Positions 6,774 through 14,512 of a stretch of 17,626 nucleotides of DNA are shown here, piece by piece. The first letter of the stretch is position 1. The number at the start of each line of letters is the position of its first letter. Below the pieces are notes generated by a model, which saw nothing but the letters and a program-made list of their open reading frames with translations, did no database searches and had not been told where the DNA came from. The translations under genes were made by a program, and so were the position numbers. The stretch comes from Phycisphaerales bacterium (lineage in GTDB: Bacteria > Planctomycetota > Phycisphaerae > Phycisphaerales > SM1A02). The stretch spans positions 1 to 17,626 of the forward strand of contig JAGQOI010000190.1 of NCBI GenBank assembly GCA_020427625.1, given 5' to 3'.

Positions 6774-7661
6774 ATGCGAAGTTTCTTCTCCAGTTCGAAG
6801 CCTTCCTTCGCCGCGGCATTGCTGCTGACCTTCGTCGTCGCTCTCCTTCCATCCGACTGGATGCGCTGGACGAACGGCGTCTGGAACGCCGTCGACGTCC
6901 TCGTCGCGCCCTTCGGACAGGCCGCGACCCAGTTGCGGGTGTGGATCCGCGGCGAGCCGACCGTCCGCGTGCCGCCGGGCACGGACGTCCACGAGCGACT
7001 CGTCCAGCTTGAGGAGGAGGCCGCGACGGCGCTCATGCTGCACGCCCGCGAGAAGCTCCGCGTGAAGCAGCTCGAAGCGCGACTGGCCGAACTCGAAGGC
7101 GTCCGCCGCGCCGATCCCGACGCGAACACGCGGCTCATCGCCGCCGACATCACGGGGCGCTCGCCGCTGCTCCCGCACGGCACGATCGACCTCAACGTCG
7201 GGTCGCGCCTCGGCGTCGCGGTCGGCGACGTCGCCGTCTCCGCCGGCGCCGACCTCGTCGGGCGCCTCTCGGAGGTCGGGCGCGTCCGCAGCACCCTGCT
7301 GCTCGCGACGAACGCCGCGACGGGCCCGATCGAGGGCTACGTGCTGCCGCGCGACGATCTTTCGGCGCCGATCACGACCCGAGCGTTCATCCAGGCGACG
7401 CCGACCGGGACGGGGACGTGGGAGGCGGACGTCGAGAGCGTGATCGTCGTGTCGCCCGGCGACGTCGTGCGTCTCGCCGACCGGCGCTGGTCCGAGACCG
7501 CCCAGGGTCTGATCGTCGGCGAGATCGTCTCCGTCGCGCCCAAGGACCAGCAGCCGCTCCGCAATCGCATCATCATCCGGCCCCGCATCGATGCGCGACA
7601 ACTCGCGATCGTCACCGTCAAGGTGCACGAGCAGGTCGGCGATGAAGGCGGCACGCCATGA
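6774..7661 (+). CDS. mreC: Rod-shape-determining protein MreC
   Basis: MreC is a bitopic membrane protein that links MreB inside to PBP2/RodA outside. The product has 295 residues: a short Arg/Lys-rich N-terminus, one membrane helix (about 11-26), a coiled-coil segment (about 73-108) and the two beta-barrel subdomains (about 118-285). MreC-type signatures include LIAADITGRSPL (~121-132), TIDLNVGSRLGVAVGDVAVSA (the 'G-x-x-x-G-V' exit strand, ~137-157), GLVG-like LVGRLSEVGR (~161-170) and a C-terminal LIVGEIVSV segment. It lies directly after mreB and overlaps mreD by ATGA, the usual mreBCD order. No ribosome-binding site is evident before the ATG. MreC sequences vary a lot, so the call rests on layout and position as well as residues. 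Confidence 0.92.
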   Translation: MRSFFSSSKPSFAAALLLTFVVALLPSDWMRWTNGVWNAVDVLVAPFGQAATQLRVWIRGEPTVRVPPGTDVHERLVQLEEEAATALMLHAREKLRVKQLEARLAELEGVRRADPDANTRLIAADITGRSPLLPHGTIDLNVGSRLGVAVGDVAVSAGADLVGRLSEVGRVRSTLLLATNAATGPIEGYVLPRDDLSAPITTRAFIQATPTGTGTWEADVESVIVVSPGDVVRLADRRWSETAQGLIVGEIVSVAPKDQQPLRNRIIIRPRIDARQLAIVTVKVHEQVGDEGGTP

Positions 7662-8236
7662 GGTGGTCGGTCTTCATCGTCTTCGCCTTCGTCGCCTTCG
7701 TCTTCGACGTGAGCCTTGCCGGCCTGTTCGCCGTCGGTCGCGACGCGGCCTTCGAGCCCAGCATCATCGCGTGTCTCGCGGTGTTCATCGCGCTGTTCGC
7801 GTCGCGCATGTCCGCCCTCTGGGCGTGCTGGATCCTCGGCATGCTCGTCGACCTCAGTCACGGCGTCGGCCTGCCCGACGCGACGACCATCCGCATCCTC
7901 GGCCCGCACGCCCTCGGCTTCGTCATCGCCGGCTACATGCTCCTCCAGGTCCGGACGATGGTCTTCCGACGACGCGCGCTCACGTTCGTCGTCCTCACGT
8001 TCTCGTTCCTCGTGCTCGCCCACGTCGCCGCCGTCGCCATCGCCGCCCTCCGCTCGTGGCTTCCCGGCACCGAAGCCGTGTGGGCCGGACACCGACCCGT
8101 CGACGAACTCTTCCGACGCTTCTTCCTCGCCGCCTACTCCGCCGTCGTCGCCTTCCCCGTCGGCTGGGCCCTCGTCCGCACGGTCCCGGCCTGGGGATTC
8201 CAGAGCGGCGCGGCCCGCAGCGCGAACTGGCGCTAG
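7658..8236 (+). CDS. mreD: Rod-shape-determining protein MreD
   Basis: The 192-residue product is very hydrophobic, with about five membrane helices (about 4-24, 33-51, 55-68, 78-101 and 107-130) and a final hydrophobic segment near 150-172. This matches MreD, the multi-pass partner of MreC in the elongation complex. MreD-like features are the central LWACWILGMLVDLSHGVGLPD, where family members usually have a G-x-x-x-D element, and a conserved placement after mreC. The ATG overlaps the mreC stop (ATGA), so translation is coupled. Sequence alone gives only weak identity, and position in the mre operon carries much of the weight. Confidence 0.85.
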   Translation: MRWSVFIVFAFVAFVFDVSLAGLFAVGRDAAFEPSIIACLAVFIALFASRMSALWACWILGMLVDLSHGVGLPDATTIRILGPHALGFVIAGYMLLQVRTMVFRRRALTFVVLTFSFLVLAHVAAVAIAALRSWLPGTEAVWAGHRPVDELFRRFFLAAYSAVVAFPVGWALVRTVPAWGFQSGAARSANWR

Positions 8237-8255
8237 GCGCCGCCGATCGACTCCC

Positions 8256-9473
8256 ATGAACACCCGCACGATCATCTTCGACGACGGACTCGGCCAGCTC
8301 GGCCCGATGACCGATCTCCGCGCCGCCTTTGAGATCCGGACCGGCTTCCGCACGACGGCCGAACGCATCGCGCTGCGGCGCCCGAAGACCCTGGCCGGGT
8401 ACTGGACGCGTCCTCGCCTCCGCGAACTCGTCGCCGCCCGCGCCAACGCGCCCGTCAACGATCTGCCCAGCGACGAGGTCGTCCTCTGCATGAACGGGCG
8501 CTGGATCCTGCCCGACCCGGCGCTCCAGCCCGACGTCGGCGAAGCGATCGTCGAGGAGTCGACGCAGCACGTCGTCGTCGCCCGTCTGCGGCGGGCCGAT
8601 GCGGAGTTCATGCTCGAACACGGCCAGTTGAGCGAGCGCGTCCGCACGACGACGCTGCCCGGACGCATCCTCGCGAAGTATCCGTGGGACGTCATGACGA
8701 TGCTCCGCGACACGCTGCGCTACGATCTCGAACACGTCCGCTTCGGCGACGAGGGCATCCCGTCCGAGCACGCCGTCGTGTTCGGCGGACATCCCGTTCA
8801 CCTGCACGCCGAGGCGACGATCTATCCCAACGTCACCATCGACGTCCAGCACGGGCCCGTCGTCATCGATCGCCACGCGGTCATCCGACCGAACGCCATC
8901 CTCTGCGGCCCGTGCGCGATCGGGCCCGGGTCCACCGTCCAGGATCACGCCATCATCAAGGCGAACACCGTGCTCGGACCCGTCTGCAAGGTCGCGGGCG
9001 AGGTCGGCGGCACGGTCTTCCAGGGGTACTCGAACAAGGGTCATCACGGATTCCTCGGCGACTCGTGGGTGGGGGAGTGGGTGAACTTCGGCGCCGGGAC
9101 GACGAACTCGAACCTGCTCAACACCTACGGCGAGGTCACGATGCGCCTCGAACCCGACGGGCCGCGCCGGCGCACCGGACTCACGTTCCTCGGCGGAATC
9201 TTCGGCGATCACGTCAAGACGGCGATCAACACGTCGATCATGACGGGCAGCGTGTACGGCACCGGCGCGATGATCGCGACGACCGCCGCGCCGCCGACGA
9301 CGGTGGGACGCTTCGCCTGGCTCACCGACGACGGGGCGCGGGTGTACCGGCTGGAGAAGTTCATGGAGGTCATGCAGGCCGTGATGTCACGGCGCGGGAT
9401 GAAGCCGTCGGACCTCGACCGCGATGCGATCGCCGCCCTCCATGCCGCGCACGTCGCGAAGGCCGACGCCTGA
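8256..9473 (+). CDS. Alternative GlmU-like sugar-nucleotide transferase
   Basis: The 405-residue protein has a nucleotidyltransferase-like N-terminal half and a left-handed beta-helix C-terminal half. It matches the alternative GlmU family (TIGR03991-like), known from Bacteroidetes and planctomycetes, rather than classical GlmU: the N-terminus reads IFDDGLGQLGPMTDLRAAFEIRTG, lacking the usual LAAGxGTRM loop. The C-terminal half has hexapeptide-like turns (about 186-250) and KGHHGFLGDSWVGEWVNFGAGTTNSNL (about 261-287). This aligns with the GlmU acetyltransferase segment, and His263 occupies the position of the E. coli catalytic His363. Expected role: glucosamine-1-phosphate acetylation and UDP-GlcNAc formation for peptidoglycan and lipid A. 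It follows mreD by 19 nt and so probably belongs to the mre operon. That one enzyme does both steps is inference. Confidence 0.82.
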   Translation: MNTRTIIFDDGLGQLGPMTDLRAAFEIRTGFRTTAERIALRRPKTLAGYWTRPRLRELVAARANAPVNDLPSDEVVLCMNGRWILPDPALQPDVGEAIVEESTQHVVVARLRRADAEFMLEHGQLSERVRTTTLPGRILAKYPWDVMTMLRDTLRYDLEHVRFGDEGIPSEHAVVFGGHPVHLHAEATIYPNVTIDVQHGPVVIDRHAVIRPNAILCGPCAIGPGSTVQDHAIIKANTVLGPVCKVAGEVGGTVFQGYSNKGHHGFLGDSWVGEWVNFGAGTTNSNLLNTYGEVTMRLEPDGPRRRTGLTFLGGIFGDHVKTAINTSIMTGSVYGTGAMIATTAAPPTTVGRFAWLTDDGARVYRLEKFMEVMQAVMSRRGMKPSDLDRDAIAALHAAHVAKADA

Positions 9474-9501
9474 TCATCGTCCCTGCTAGCATGCGACCGT
9501 C

Positions 9502-12369
9502 ATGAGCACGGACACGTCGTCGCGCACGGTGTATCTCATCGATGGTCACGCGCAGTTCTTCCGCGCGTATCACGCGATCCGTTCGGGCATGACCAGTCCC
9601 GTCACCCACGAGCCGACGAACCTCACCTACGGCTTCGTCGGGATGCTCATCAAGCTCCTCCGCGAACACCGGCCCGACTACCTCGCCGTCGTCATCGACG
9701 TCGCCGGCGATCGCGAGTCCTTCCGCTCCGAACTCTACCCGGCCTACAAGGCGCACCGCGATCCGCCGCCCGAGGACTTCGGCGCGCAGGTCGACCGCTG
9801 CCTGGAGATCCTCCGGCGCCTCGACATCCCCGTCGTCGGCATCCCCCGCGTCGAGGCCGACGACGTCCTCGCGACCATCGCCCGACGCCTCGTCCGCGAC
9901 CATGCCGACGTCCACGTCCGCATCGTCTCCCGCGACAAGGACCTCACCCAGCTCATCGACGATCGCATCGATCTCTACGACGCCTACAAGGACGAACTCG
10001 TCACGCCCGATGCGGTCTTCAAGACCGAAGGCGTCCGGCCCGACCAGGTCGTCGACGTCCTCGCCCTCATGGGCGACACCGTCGACAACGTCCCCGGTGT
10101 GCCCGGCATCGGACCGAAGACGGCGGGAAGTCTCATCGTGCGCTACGGCACCCTCGACGGCGTGCTCGAACACATCGAGGACATCAAGGGCAAACGCCGC
10201 GAGAACCTCGAAGCGTCCCGCGACGTCCTCGCCCTCAGTCGGCAACTCGTGACGCTCAAGGACGATTGCGACGTCGCGTTCGATCTCGACGACGCCCGAC
10301 TCGACCTCGCCGCCCTGCCCGCCGCCCGGGTCGGCGACCTCTTCCACGAACTCGGATTCTCGCGGCATCGCGACGAACTCGCCGCCATCTCTGGTGCCCC
10401 GCCCGACACCGTCGCCGCCGCGACCGCGACCTCCGCACGCCTGCGACGACCCGATCCCCAGGGCGGACTGTTCGACACGCTGTTCGCGACGGACGCGGCC
10501 GCGCCGGCCGCCGACGTCGCCGAAGCCGGCGCCGCCGGGCCCGACCTCACCGTCATCACCTCACGCGATGCCCTCGTCGACGTCGCCGCTCGATTGCGCG
10601 CCGCCGGCGCCTTCGCCCTCGACGTCCGCACCGACGGCCCGACCTCGCGCTTCGCGACGCCCTGCGGGTTGGGACTCGCCGTCGAACCCGGCGCCGGCTG
10701 GTACGTGCCGCTCCGCGCCCCCGCGACCGAATCGCTCCCGCTCGCCGACGTCGTCGACATCCTCCGCGGCCCGCTCGAAGACCCCGCCGTCGCCGTCGTC
10801 GGACATGACGTGAAGCTCGCGATCAACGTCCTGCGCGCCGCCGGCGTCACCCTCCGCGGCATCGCCTTCGACACCATGGTCGCCAGCTACATCGCCGACG
10901 CGACCCGGTCGAGCCATACGCTCGACGTCCTCGCCGTCGCGTTGCTCGGCCGTCGCACGCCCGCGCTCGACGAAGTCACCGGCAGCGGCCGCTCTCGGCG
11001 CGCGTTCGCCGAGGTCGCCCTCGCCGATGCCGCGGCCTTCAGCGTCGGCAACGCCGATCTCATCCTCGCGCTGCGCGACGAACTTCAGCCGCTGATCGCC
11101 GCCCGGCAGCAGACCGCGCTCGATCATGATCTCGAACGTCCGCTCATCGCGGTGCTCGCCGAGCTCGAATGGAACGGCATTCGCGTCGATCCCGACGAAC
11201 TCGACCGTCAGCGCGAGGCGCTGCAGGAACGCATCGTGGCGCTTCGGGATCGCATCGTCGCCGTCGCGCCGCACGAGTTCAGTCCCGACTCGCCGAAGCA
11301 GCTCGCGGCCGCGCTGTTCAACCCGCCCGACGCCGACCCGCCCGGCCTCGGCCTGAAGATCGTCAAGCGCGGCAAGACCGGGCCGTCGACCGACGTCGAG
11401 GTCCTCGAGAAGCTCGCGGCCGACGAGTCCGTCGACACCGACATCCCCGCCCTCGTCGTCGAGTATCGCCAGCTCACCAAGCTCGTGAACACCTATCTCG
11501 GCGCGCTCAAGGAGGCGATCCGGCCCGAGACGGGGCGGGTGCATGCGTCGTTCCACCAGGCCGTCGCGGCGACGGGTCGTCTCAGCTCGTCGGACCCGAA
11601 TCTTCAGAACATTCCGATCCGCACCGACGTCGGGCGTCAGATCCGTCGGGCGTTCGTCGCCGCGCCGGGCGAGGTGCTCATCACGGCGGACTACTCGCAG
11701 ATCGAGTTGCGGATTCTCGCGCATCTGTCGGGCGATCCCGCGTTGATCGAGGCGTTCGAGGCGGGTCTGGACATCCATCGCGCGGTCGCCGCGCAGGTGT
11801 ACGGGGTGCCGGTCGACGCGGTGACGTCGGATCAGCGTGGCACGGCGAAGATGGTGAATTTCGGCATCGTGTACGGCATCACGCCGTACGGTCTGGCGCG
11901 TCGTCTCGGTCCGGACGTGAGCGTGAAGCAGGCAGGCGTGATCATCGACGACTACAAGGCGCGGTTCGCGCGGATCAGCGAGTTCCTCGGCGCGTGCGTG
12001 CAGTCGGCGCTCGACCACGGGTACGTCGAGACGATGCTCGGTCGGCGGCGTCTGATTCCGGAGATCCGCGCGCGGAATCCGCAGACGCGTGCGTTCGGCG
12101 AGCGGACGGCGATCAACACGGTGGTGCAGGGCAGTGCCGCGGACCTCATCAAGCTGGCGATGGTCGCGTTGCACGCTCGTCTGCCCGCGCGGTTTCCGGC
12201 GGTTCGGATGCTGCTGCAGATTCACGACGAACTGGTCTTCGAGGCGCCGGAGTCCGACGCCCCCGCGGCCGCGGCGTGGATCGGCGAGATCATGGAATCG
12301 TCGATGTCGTTGCGGGTCCCGCTCGTCGTGGATGCCGCGTGGTCGACGCGGTGGATCGACGCGAAGTAG
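9502..12369 (+). CDS. polA: DNA polymerase I (proofreading domain degenerate)
   Basis: This is full-length Pol I (955 residues) for Okazaki-fragment maturation and repair. The 5'-nuclease domain (1-~295) has its acidic residues: D14, D66, E118/D120/D121, D145/D147 and D192/D195. The helix-hairpin-helix is GVPGIGPKTA (~199-208). The polymerase domain (~540-955) has motif A with D730 (ADYSQIELR), motif B with R779, K783, F787 and Y791 (NFGIVYG), and motif C HDE at 908-910. The middle 3'-5' exonuclease fold (~348-530) is recognisable (RGIAFDTMVASYI), but the DxE motif reads D374-V-R376, the motif II Asp is A440 and the motif III Tyr/Asp are F513/N517. Proofreading is therefore probably lost, as in Taq polymerase. 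The start at ATG 9502 gives the family N-terminus. No Shine-Dalgarno is seen; TAGCAT at 9487-9492 could be a weak -10 box for a near-leaderless transcript. Confidence 0.97.
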   Translation: MSTDTSSRTVYLIDGHAQFFRAYHAIRSGMTSPVTHEPTNLTYGFVGMLIKLLREHRPDYLAVVIDVAGDRESFRSELYPAYKAHRDPPPEDFGAQVDRCLEILRRLDIPVVGIPRVEADDVLATIARRLVRDHADVHVRIVSRDKDLTQLIDDRIDLYDAYKDELVTPDAVFKTEGVRPDQVVDVLALMGDTVDNVPGVPGIGPKTAGSLIVRYGTLDGVLEHIEDIKGKRRENLEASRDVLALSRQLVTLKDDCDVAFDLDDARLDLAALPAARVGDLFHELGFSRHRDELAAISGAPPDTVAAATATSARLRRPDPQGGLFDTLFATDAAAPAADVAEAGAAGPDLTVITSRDALVDVAARLRAAGAFALDVRTDGPTSRFATPCGLGLAVEPGAGWYVPLRAPATESLPLADVVDILRGPLEDPAVAVVGHDVKLAINVLRAAGVTLRGIAFDTMVASYIADATRSSHTLDVLAVALLGRRTPALDEVTGSGRSRRAFAEVALADAAAFSVGNADLILALRDELQPLIAARQQTALDHDLERPLIAVLAELEWNGIRVDPDELDRQREALQERIVALRDRIVAVAPHEFSPDSPKQLAAALFNPPDADPPGLGLKIVKRGKTGPSTDVEVLEKLAADESVDTDIPALVVEYRQLTKLVNTYLGALKEAIRPETGRVHASFHQAVAATGRLSSSDPNLQNIPIRTDVGRQIRRAFVAAPGEVLITADYSQIELRILAHLSGDPALIEAFEAGLDIHRAVAAQVYGVPVDAVTSDQRGTAKMVNFGIVYGITPYGLARRLGPDVSVKQAGVIIDDYKARFARISEFLGACVQSALDHGYVETMLGRRRLIPEIRARNPQTRAFGERTAINTVVQGSAADLIKLAMVALHARLPARFPAVRMLLQIHDELVFEAPESDAPAAAAWIGEIMESSMSLRVPLVVDAAWSTRWIDAK

Positions 12370-12533
12370 TCGTTTCGTCCGGCGCCCGCACCGGCCGGCC
12401 GCGTACGGACCCGGAGCGACAGCCCGCCTCGCGCCAGGGCACGGCGTCGCCGCCCGCTCGGTCGCCGACGGGGGGATGAGGCGTCGGATCGAGGTCGTTC
12501 CGAGGGGGTCGGACGGGCTCTGTCGGCGGTGGT

Positions 12534-12609
12534 CGGGACGGCCCGGTTCCGATCATCCAGGCCCTGTCGCGGCCGTCCCGCGTCGGTCCCGGGTCGGCCC
12601 GTTCTTTTT
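12534..12609 (+). terminator. Possible terminator region downstream of polA
   Basis: The 12370-12677 gap has no credible gene. It holds a 10-bp perfect stem, CGGGACGGCC (12534-12543) with GGCCGTCCCG (12571-12580), around a 27-nt loop. A short hairpin CGGG-TCGG-CCCG (12590-12601) follows, then TTCTTTTT (12602-12609). The right arm can also pair with CGGCC at 12595-12599, so the folds compete. A U-tract directly after a GC hairpin fits intrinsic termination after polA. Confidence 0.5.
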
Positions 12610-12633
12610 GCGATGCCCCGGTTGCCGGACGGC

Positions 12634-12661
12634 TTGACCGTTTGGCGGGAGGTGATACAGT
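12634..12661 (+). promoter_or_regulatory. tRNA promoter TTGACC-16-TACAGT, extended -10
   Basis: TTGACC (12634-12639) matches the -35 consensus at five of six bases. After a 16-nt spacer comes TACAGT (12656-12661), preceded by TG one base away (12653-12654), forming an extended -10. The start would be near 12668, about 10 nt before the tRNA. Confidence 0.65.
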
Positions 12662-12677
12662 ACGCCTCCCATACGCT

Positions 12678-12751
<74 letters not shown>

Positions 12752-12758
12752 CTTCAAG

Positions 12759-12803
12759 ACCGCGTTTTTCGGCCCCTCAGCCGCGAAACGCGGTTGTGCT
12801 TTT
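12759..12803 (+). terminator. Intrinsic terminator after tRNA-Asp
   Basis: ACCGCGTTT (12759-12767) pairs perfectly with AAACGCGGT (12786-12794) across an 18-nt loop, followed by TGTGCTTTT (12795-12803). It begins 8 nt after the mature tRNA end, as expected for a single-tRNA transcript. Confidence 0.65.
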
Positions 12804-12966
12804 GGCGTCGGGTCGTATCGGGTCGCATCAAATCGCGCTGCTGTTGCGTAGTCTACTGCGGGGTTGCGCTCTGACACAGGGTCGCCGCCGGTGCCGGTCA
12901 GGCGTTCGGAACATGGCGGGCATGAGATGCATTTTCGGATCCTGTGCTGGAATCACGGGTGAATGC

Positions 12967-12988
12967 ACTGTATGATTTAATCGACAGT
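12967..12988 (+). promoter_or_regulatory. Promoter -10 (TATGAT) with overlapping dyad operator
   Basis: TATGAT at 12971-12976 differs from TATAAT at one base; TGGAAT (12948-12953), 17 nt upstream, is a poor -35. A dyad covers it: ACTGT (12967-12971) and ACAGT (12984-12988) flank a nearly co-centred GATT-T-AATC (12974-12982). A repressor bound here would block transcription. The start near 12983 gives a leader of about 21 nt to ATG 13004. This is the natural operator for autoregulation by the winged-helix protein of the same operon. The rest of 12804-12966 shows no gene and is relatively AT-rich. Confidence 0.55.
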
Positions 12989-13003
12989 AATACGCGGAGC
13001 GTC

Positions 13004-13555
13004 ATGACTGACTCGATGGATACGTCGACACTGGAACGAGCGCTCCGCCGGGTGGGTGAAGTGCTCCGGTACCACTGTGACATCGAGATCCTTCTCGTCG
13101 GCGGGGCCGCGGGCATGGTCACCGGTGTGCTCGCTCGTGGTCGCGCCACGACGGACTGCGATGTGATGATCTGCATCCCGCCCGATGCGATGTCGACCGT
13201 CGAACGGGCGGCCGGCACGGTTGCCGAGGAGATGAACTTGTCGCCGACCTGGCTCAACAGCGATGTGCAACTCCGACTCGACGCACTCCCGGATGGCTGG
13301 GCGCAGCGAAGGATCCATGTCGGCACGTTCGGGCGACTCCGGGTGTCCGCCGCGAGTCGGCCGGATCTCATTGCGATGAAGGTGCTCGCCGGCCGCGATC
13401 AGGACATCGAGGACCCTCACGCCCTGCGCATCCGTCCGGACGACGTGGATTTCGTGGACGACTACCTGGATTCCCTCGGCGACAAGGGAACCAGCCCGGA
13501 ACAGGTCGACGAGGCGAGAGTGCTACTTCAATCACTCGAGACGCATGAGCATGAA
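13004..13555 (+). CDS. Nucleotidyltransferase-fold protein (DUF6036/AbiEii-like)
   Basis: The 184-residue product (13004 to stop 13556-13558) is a small pol-beta-superfamily nucleotidyltransferase. LVGGAAGMVTG (about 31-41) gives the GG motif, and TTDCDVM (about 49-55) gives the D-x-D pair at 51/53. PDLIAMKVLAGRDQDIED (about 120-137) resembles the Lys/Arg-Asp motif of the DUF6036 and AbiEii-like families. AbiEii-type enzymes act as toxins in type IV toxin-antitoxin and phage-abortive systems; MenT relatives modify tRNA ends. ATG 13004 is chosen because GGAG (12996-12999) lies 4 nt upstream and the -10 box at 12971 would fall inside a longer frame from 12944. The downstream gene overlaps its end. 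The enzymatic fold is likely; the substrate and toxicity are not known from sequence. Confidence 0.8.
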
Positions 13556-14270
13556 TGACACGCTCGACAGTCTGATCAGCACGTGGGCAAGCCTCGGCGC
13601 GGGATTCGACGCGGAGCCCGAGGACGCAGGCGACATCGATCTGGAGCGACTGCTCCTCGATACGGCTCGTTTCATCCCGCGGATGGCGAGGCTGTTCATC
13701 ATGGCCGCGACGTGGCTGCATGCGTACGGCGACACGATCGCGATGCACCGTCTCAGGCGACTGATCGATGATGAACTGGAGCCGGAGTGCCGACCGGTCC
13801 TCGGTCTGCTGCTCGATACCGCCCAGCAGGGGACGCACCCGCGGGAGTTCGAAGCGGTCGTCAGACACATCCTTCCGGAGCCGTCACCGAAGCCCCTCTT
13901 CGAGAGCGCGCGTCGGAGCGTGAAGCTGAGCGAGATCGCTCGACGCCGCGCTTCGGCGCTCTCGCGGAAGTGGGGGCTGTGGATGCAGCCGATCGAGTTC
14001 AAGGACGATGCGATCCGCCCGGCGTCGTGGATGATGGCGCGATACCCCGCCCTTCGCACTCGCGCGGATTTCCGAGGCGATCTCCGCGCCTCCGTCATGG
14101 CGTCGTTGCGTCACGACGTGAATGCCGGCCAGAGCGAATCCCGGTTGGCCGCGCTCGCCGGCGGGTCGCGCTCACAGGTCAGGAACGCGCTGCGGAACCT
14201 CGAGATGACCGGTCGTGTCGTGTCGCATCGTGCCGAAGGCGCCAACCGGCGTGAGGTGACGCTGACGTGA
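13545..14270 (+). CDS. Winged-helix protein partner of the nucleotidyltransferase
   Basis: The protein has 241 residues from ATG 13545, or 239 from ATG 13551; either start overlaps the end of the nucleotidyltransferase gene, so translation is coupled. The first ~115 residues are mostly helical and acidic at the start (MNDTLDSLISTWASLG...). The C-terminus (~180-241) reads DLRASVMASLRHDVNAG, ESRLAALAGGSRSQVRNALRNLEMTGRV, then RREVTLT. This is a winged helix-turn-helix: recognition helix near 208-219 and a beta wing at the very end. It may be antitoxin and autorepressor of the operon. Gene order (enzyme first, wHTH second, wing at the C-terminus) is unlike AbiE, where the wHTH antitoxin comes first with its wHTH at the N-terminus. 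No HEPN motif was found. The family is not recognised by name. Confidence 0.78.
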   Translation: MSMNDTLDSLISTWASLGAGFDAEPEDAGDIDLERLLLDTARFIPRMARLFIMAATWLHAYGDTIAMHRLRRLIDDELEPECRPVLGLLLDTAQQGTHPREFEAVVRHILPEPSPKPLFESARRSVKLSEIARRRASALSRKWGLWMQPIEFKDDAIRPASWMMARYPALRTRADFRGDLRASVMASLRHDVNAGQSESRLAALAGGSRSQVRNALRNLEMTGRVVSHRAEGANRREVTLT

Positions 14271-14512
14271 AGCGCCGGAGCGCCGGCGCGGTGTCGGGCG
14301 CGACGCACTCCGGCCACCGACGGTGTCCATGTGGCCATGACCTGCGCGCCCAAGAGCGTGAAGCGACCTGTCCGGAGTGTGGCGTCCCTCGTGACATCAG
14401 CCCGCGTCGTCATCGGCGTCAGGCGGGCCGTCGAGGTCCTCGGCGCCGGGCTTCGGCGATGACGCGGCGGACGCCCGCGACAGCCATTCCAGCGACAGTC
14501 GCGCCTCGGTGA
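14267..14512 (+). CDS. Possible mini zinc-ribbon protein (or remnant)
   Basis: A GTG at 14267 overlaps the winged-helix stop (GTGA), as in translational coupling. The 81 codons encode CPCGHDLRAQE (about 20-30) and CPECG (about 35-39), a planctomycete-style mini zinc ribbon, though the first half is CxC instead of CxxC. Beyond residue ~45 the sequence is very Arg/Pro/Ala-rich and lies antisense to the 3' end of the ankyrin gene (from 14397), which looks like chance coding. Either a short zinc-ribbon peptide is real and its tail is incidental, or this is a decayed remnant of a longer zinc-ribbon protein. Confidence in a functional gene is low. Confidence 0.4.
   Translation: MKRRSAGAVSGATHSGHRRCPCGHDLRAQEREATCPECGVPRDISPRRHRRQAGRRGPRRRASAMTRRTPATAIPATVAPR

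Noticed and set aside
5280..7628. 782-codon open frame antisense to mreB/mreC
   Set aside because: Low-complexity Asp/Arg/Gly composition typical of the complement of GC-rich coding DNA; mreB and mreC on the other strand are certain.
12370..12677. Coding frames in the polA-tRNA gap
   Set aside because: Frames there are biased, have no motif and overlap polA antisense or the tRNA promoter.
12944..13003. Longer nucleotidyltransferase start at GTG 12944
   Set aside because: The -10 box and dyad lie inside this extension, and ATG 13004 has GGAG just upstream.
13545..14270. HEPN domain in the winged-helix protein (MNT-HEPN-type system)
   Set aside because: No R-x(4-6)-H motif was found; the visible feature is a C-terminal winged helix.
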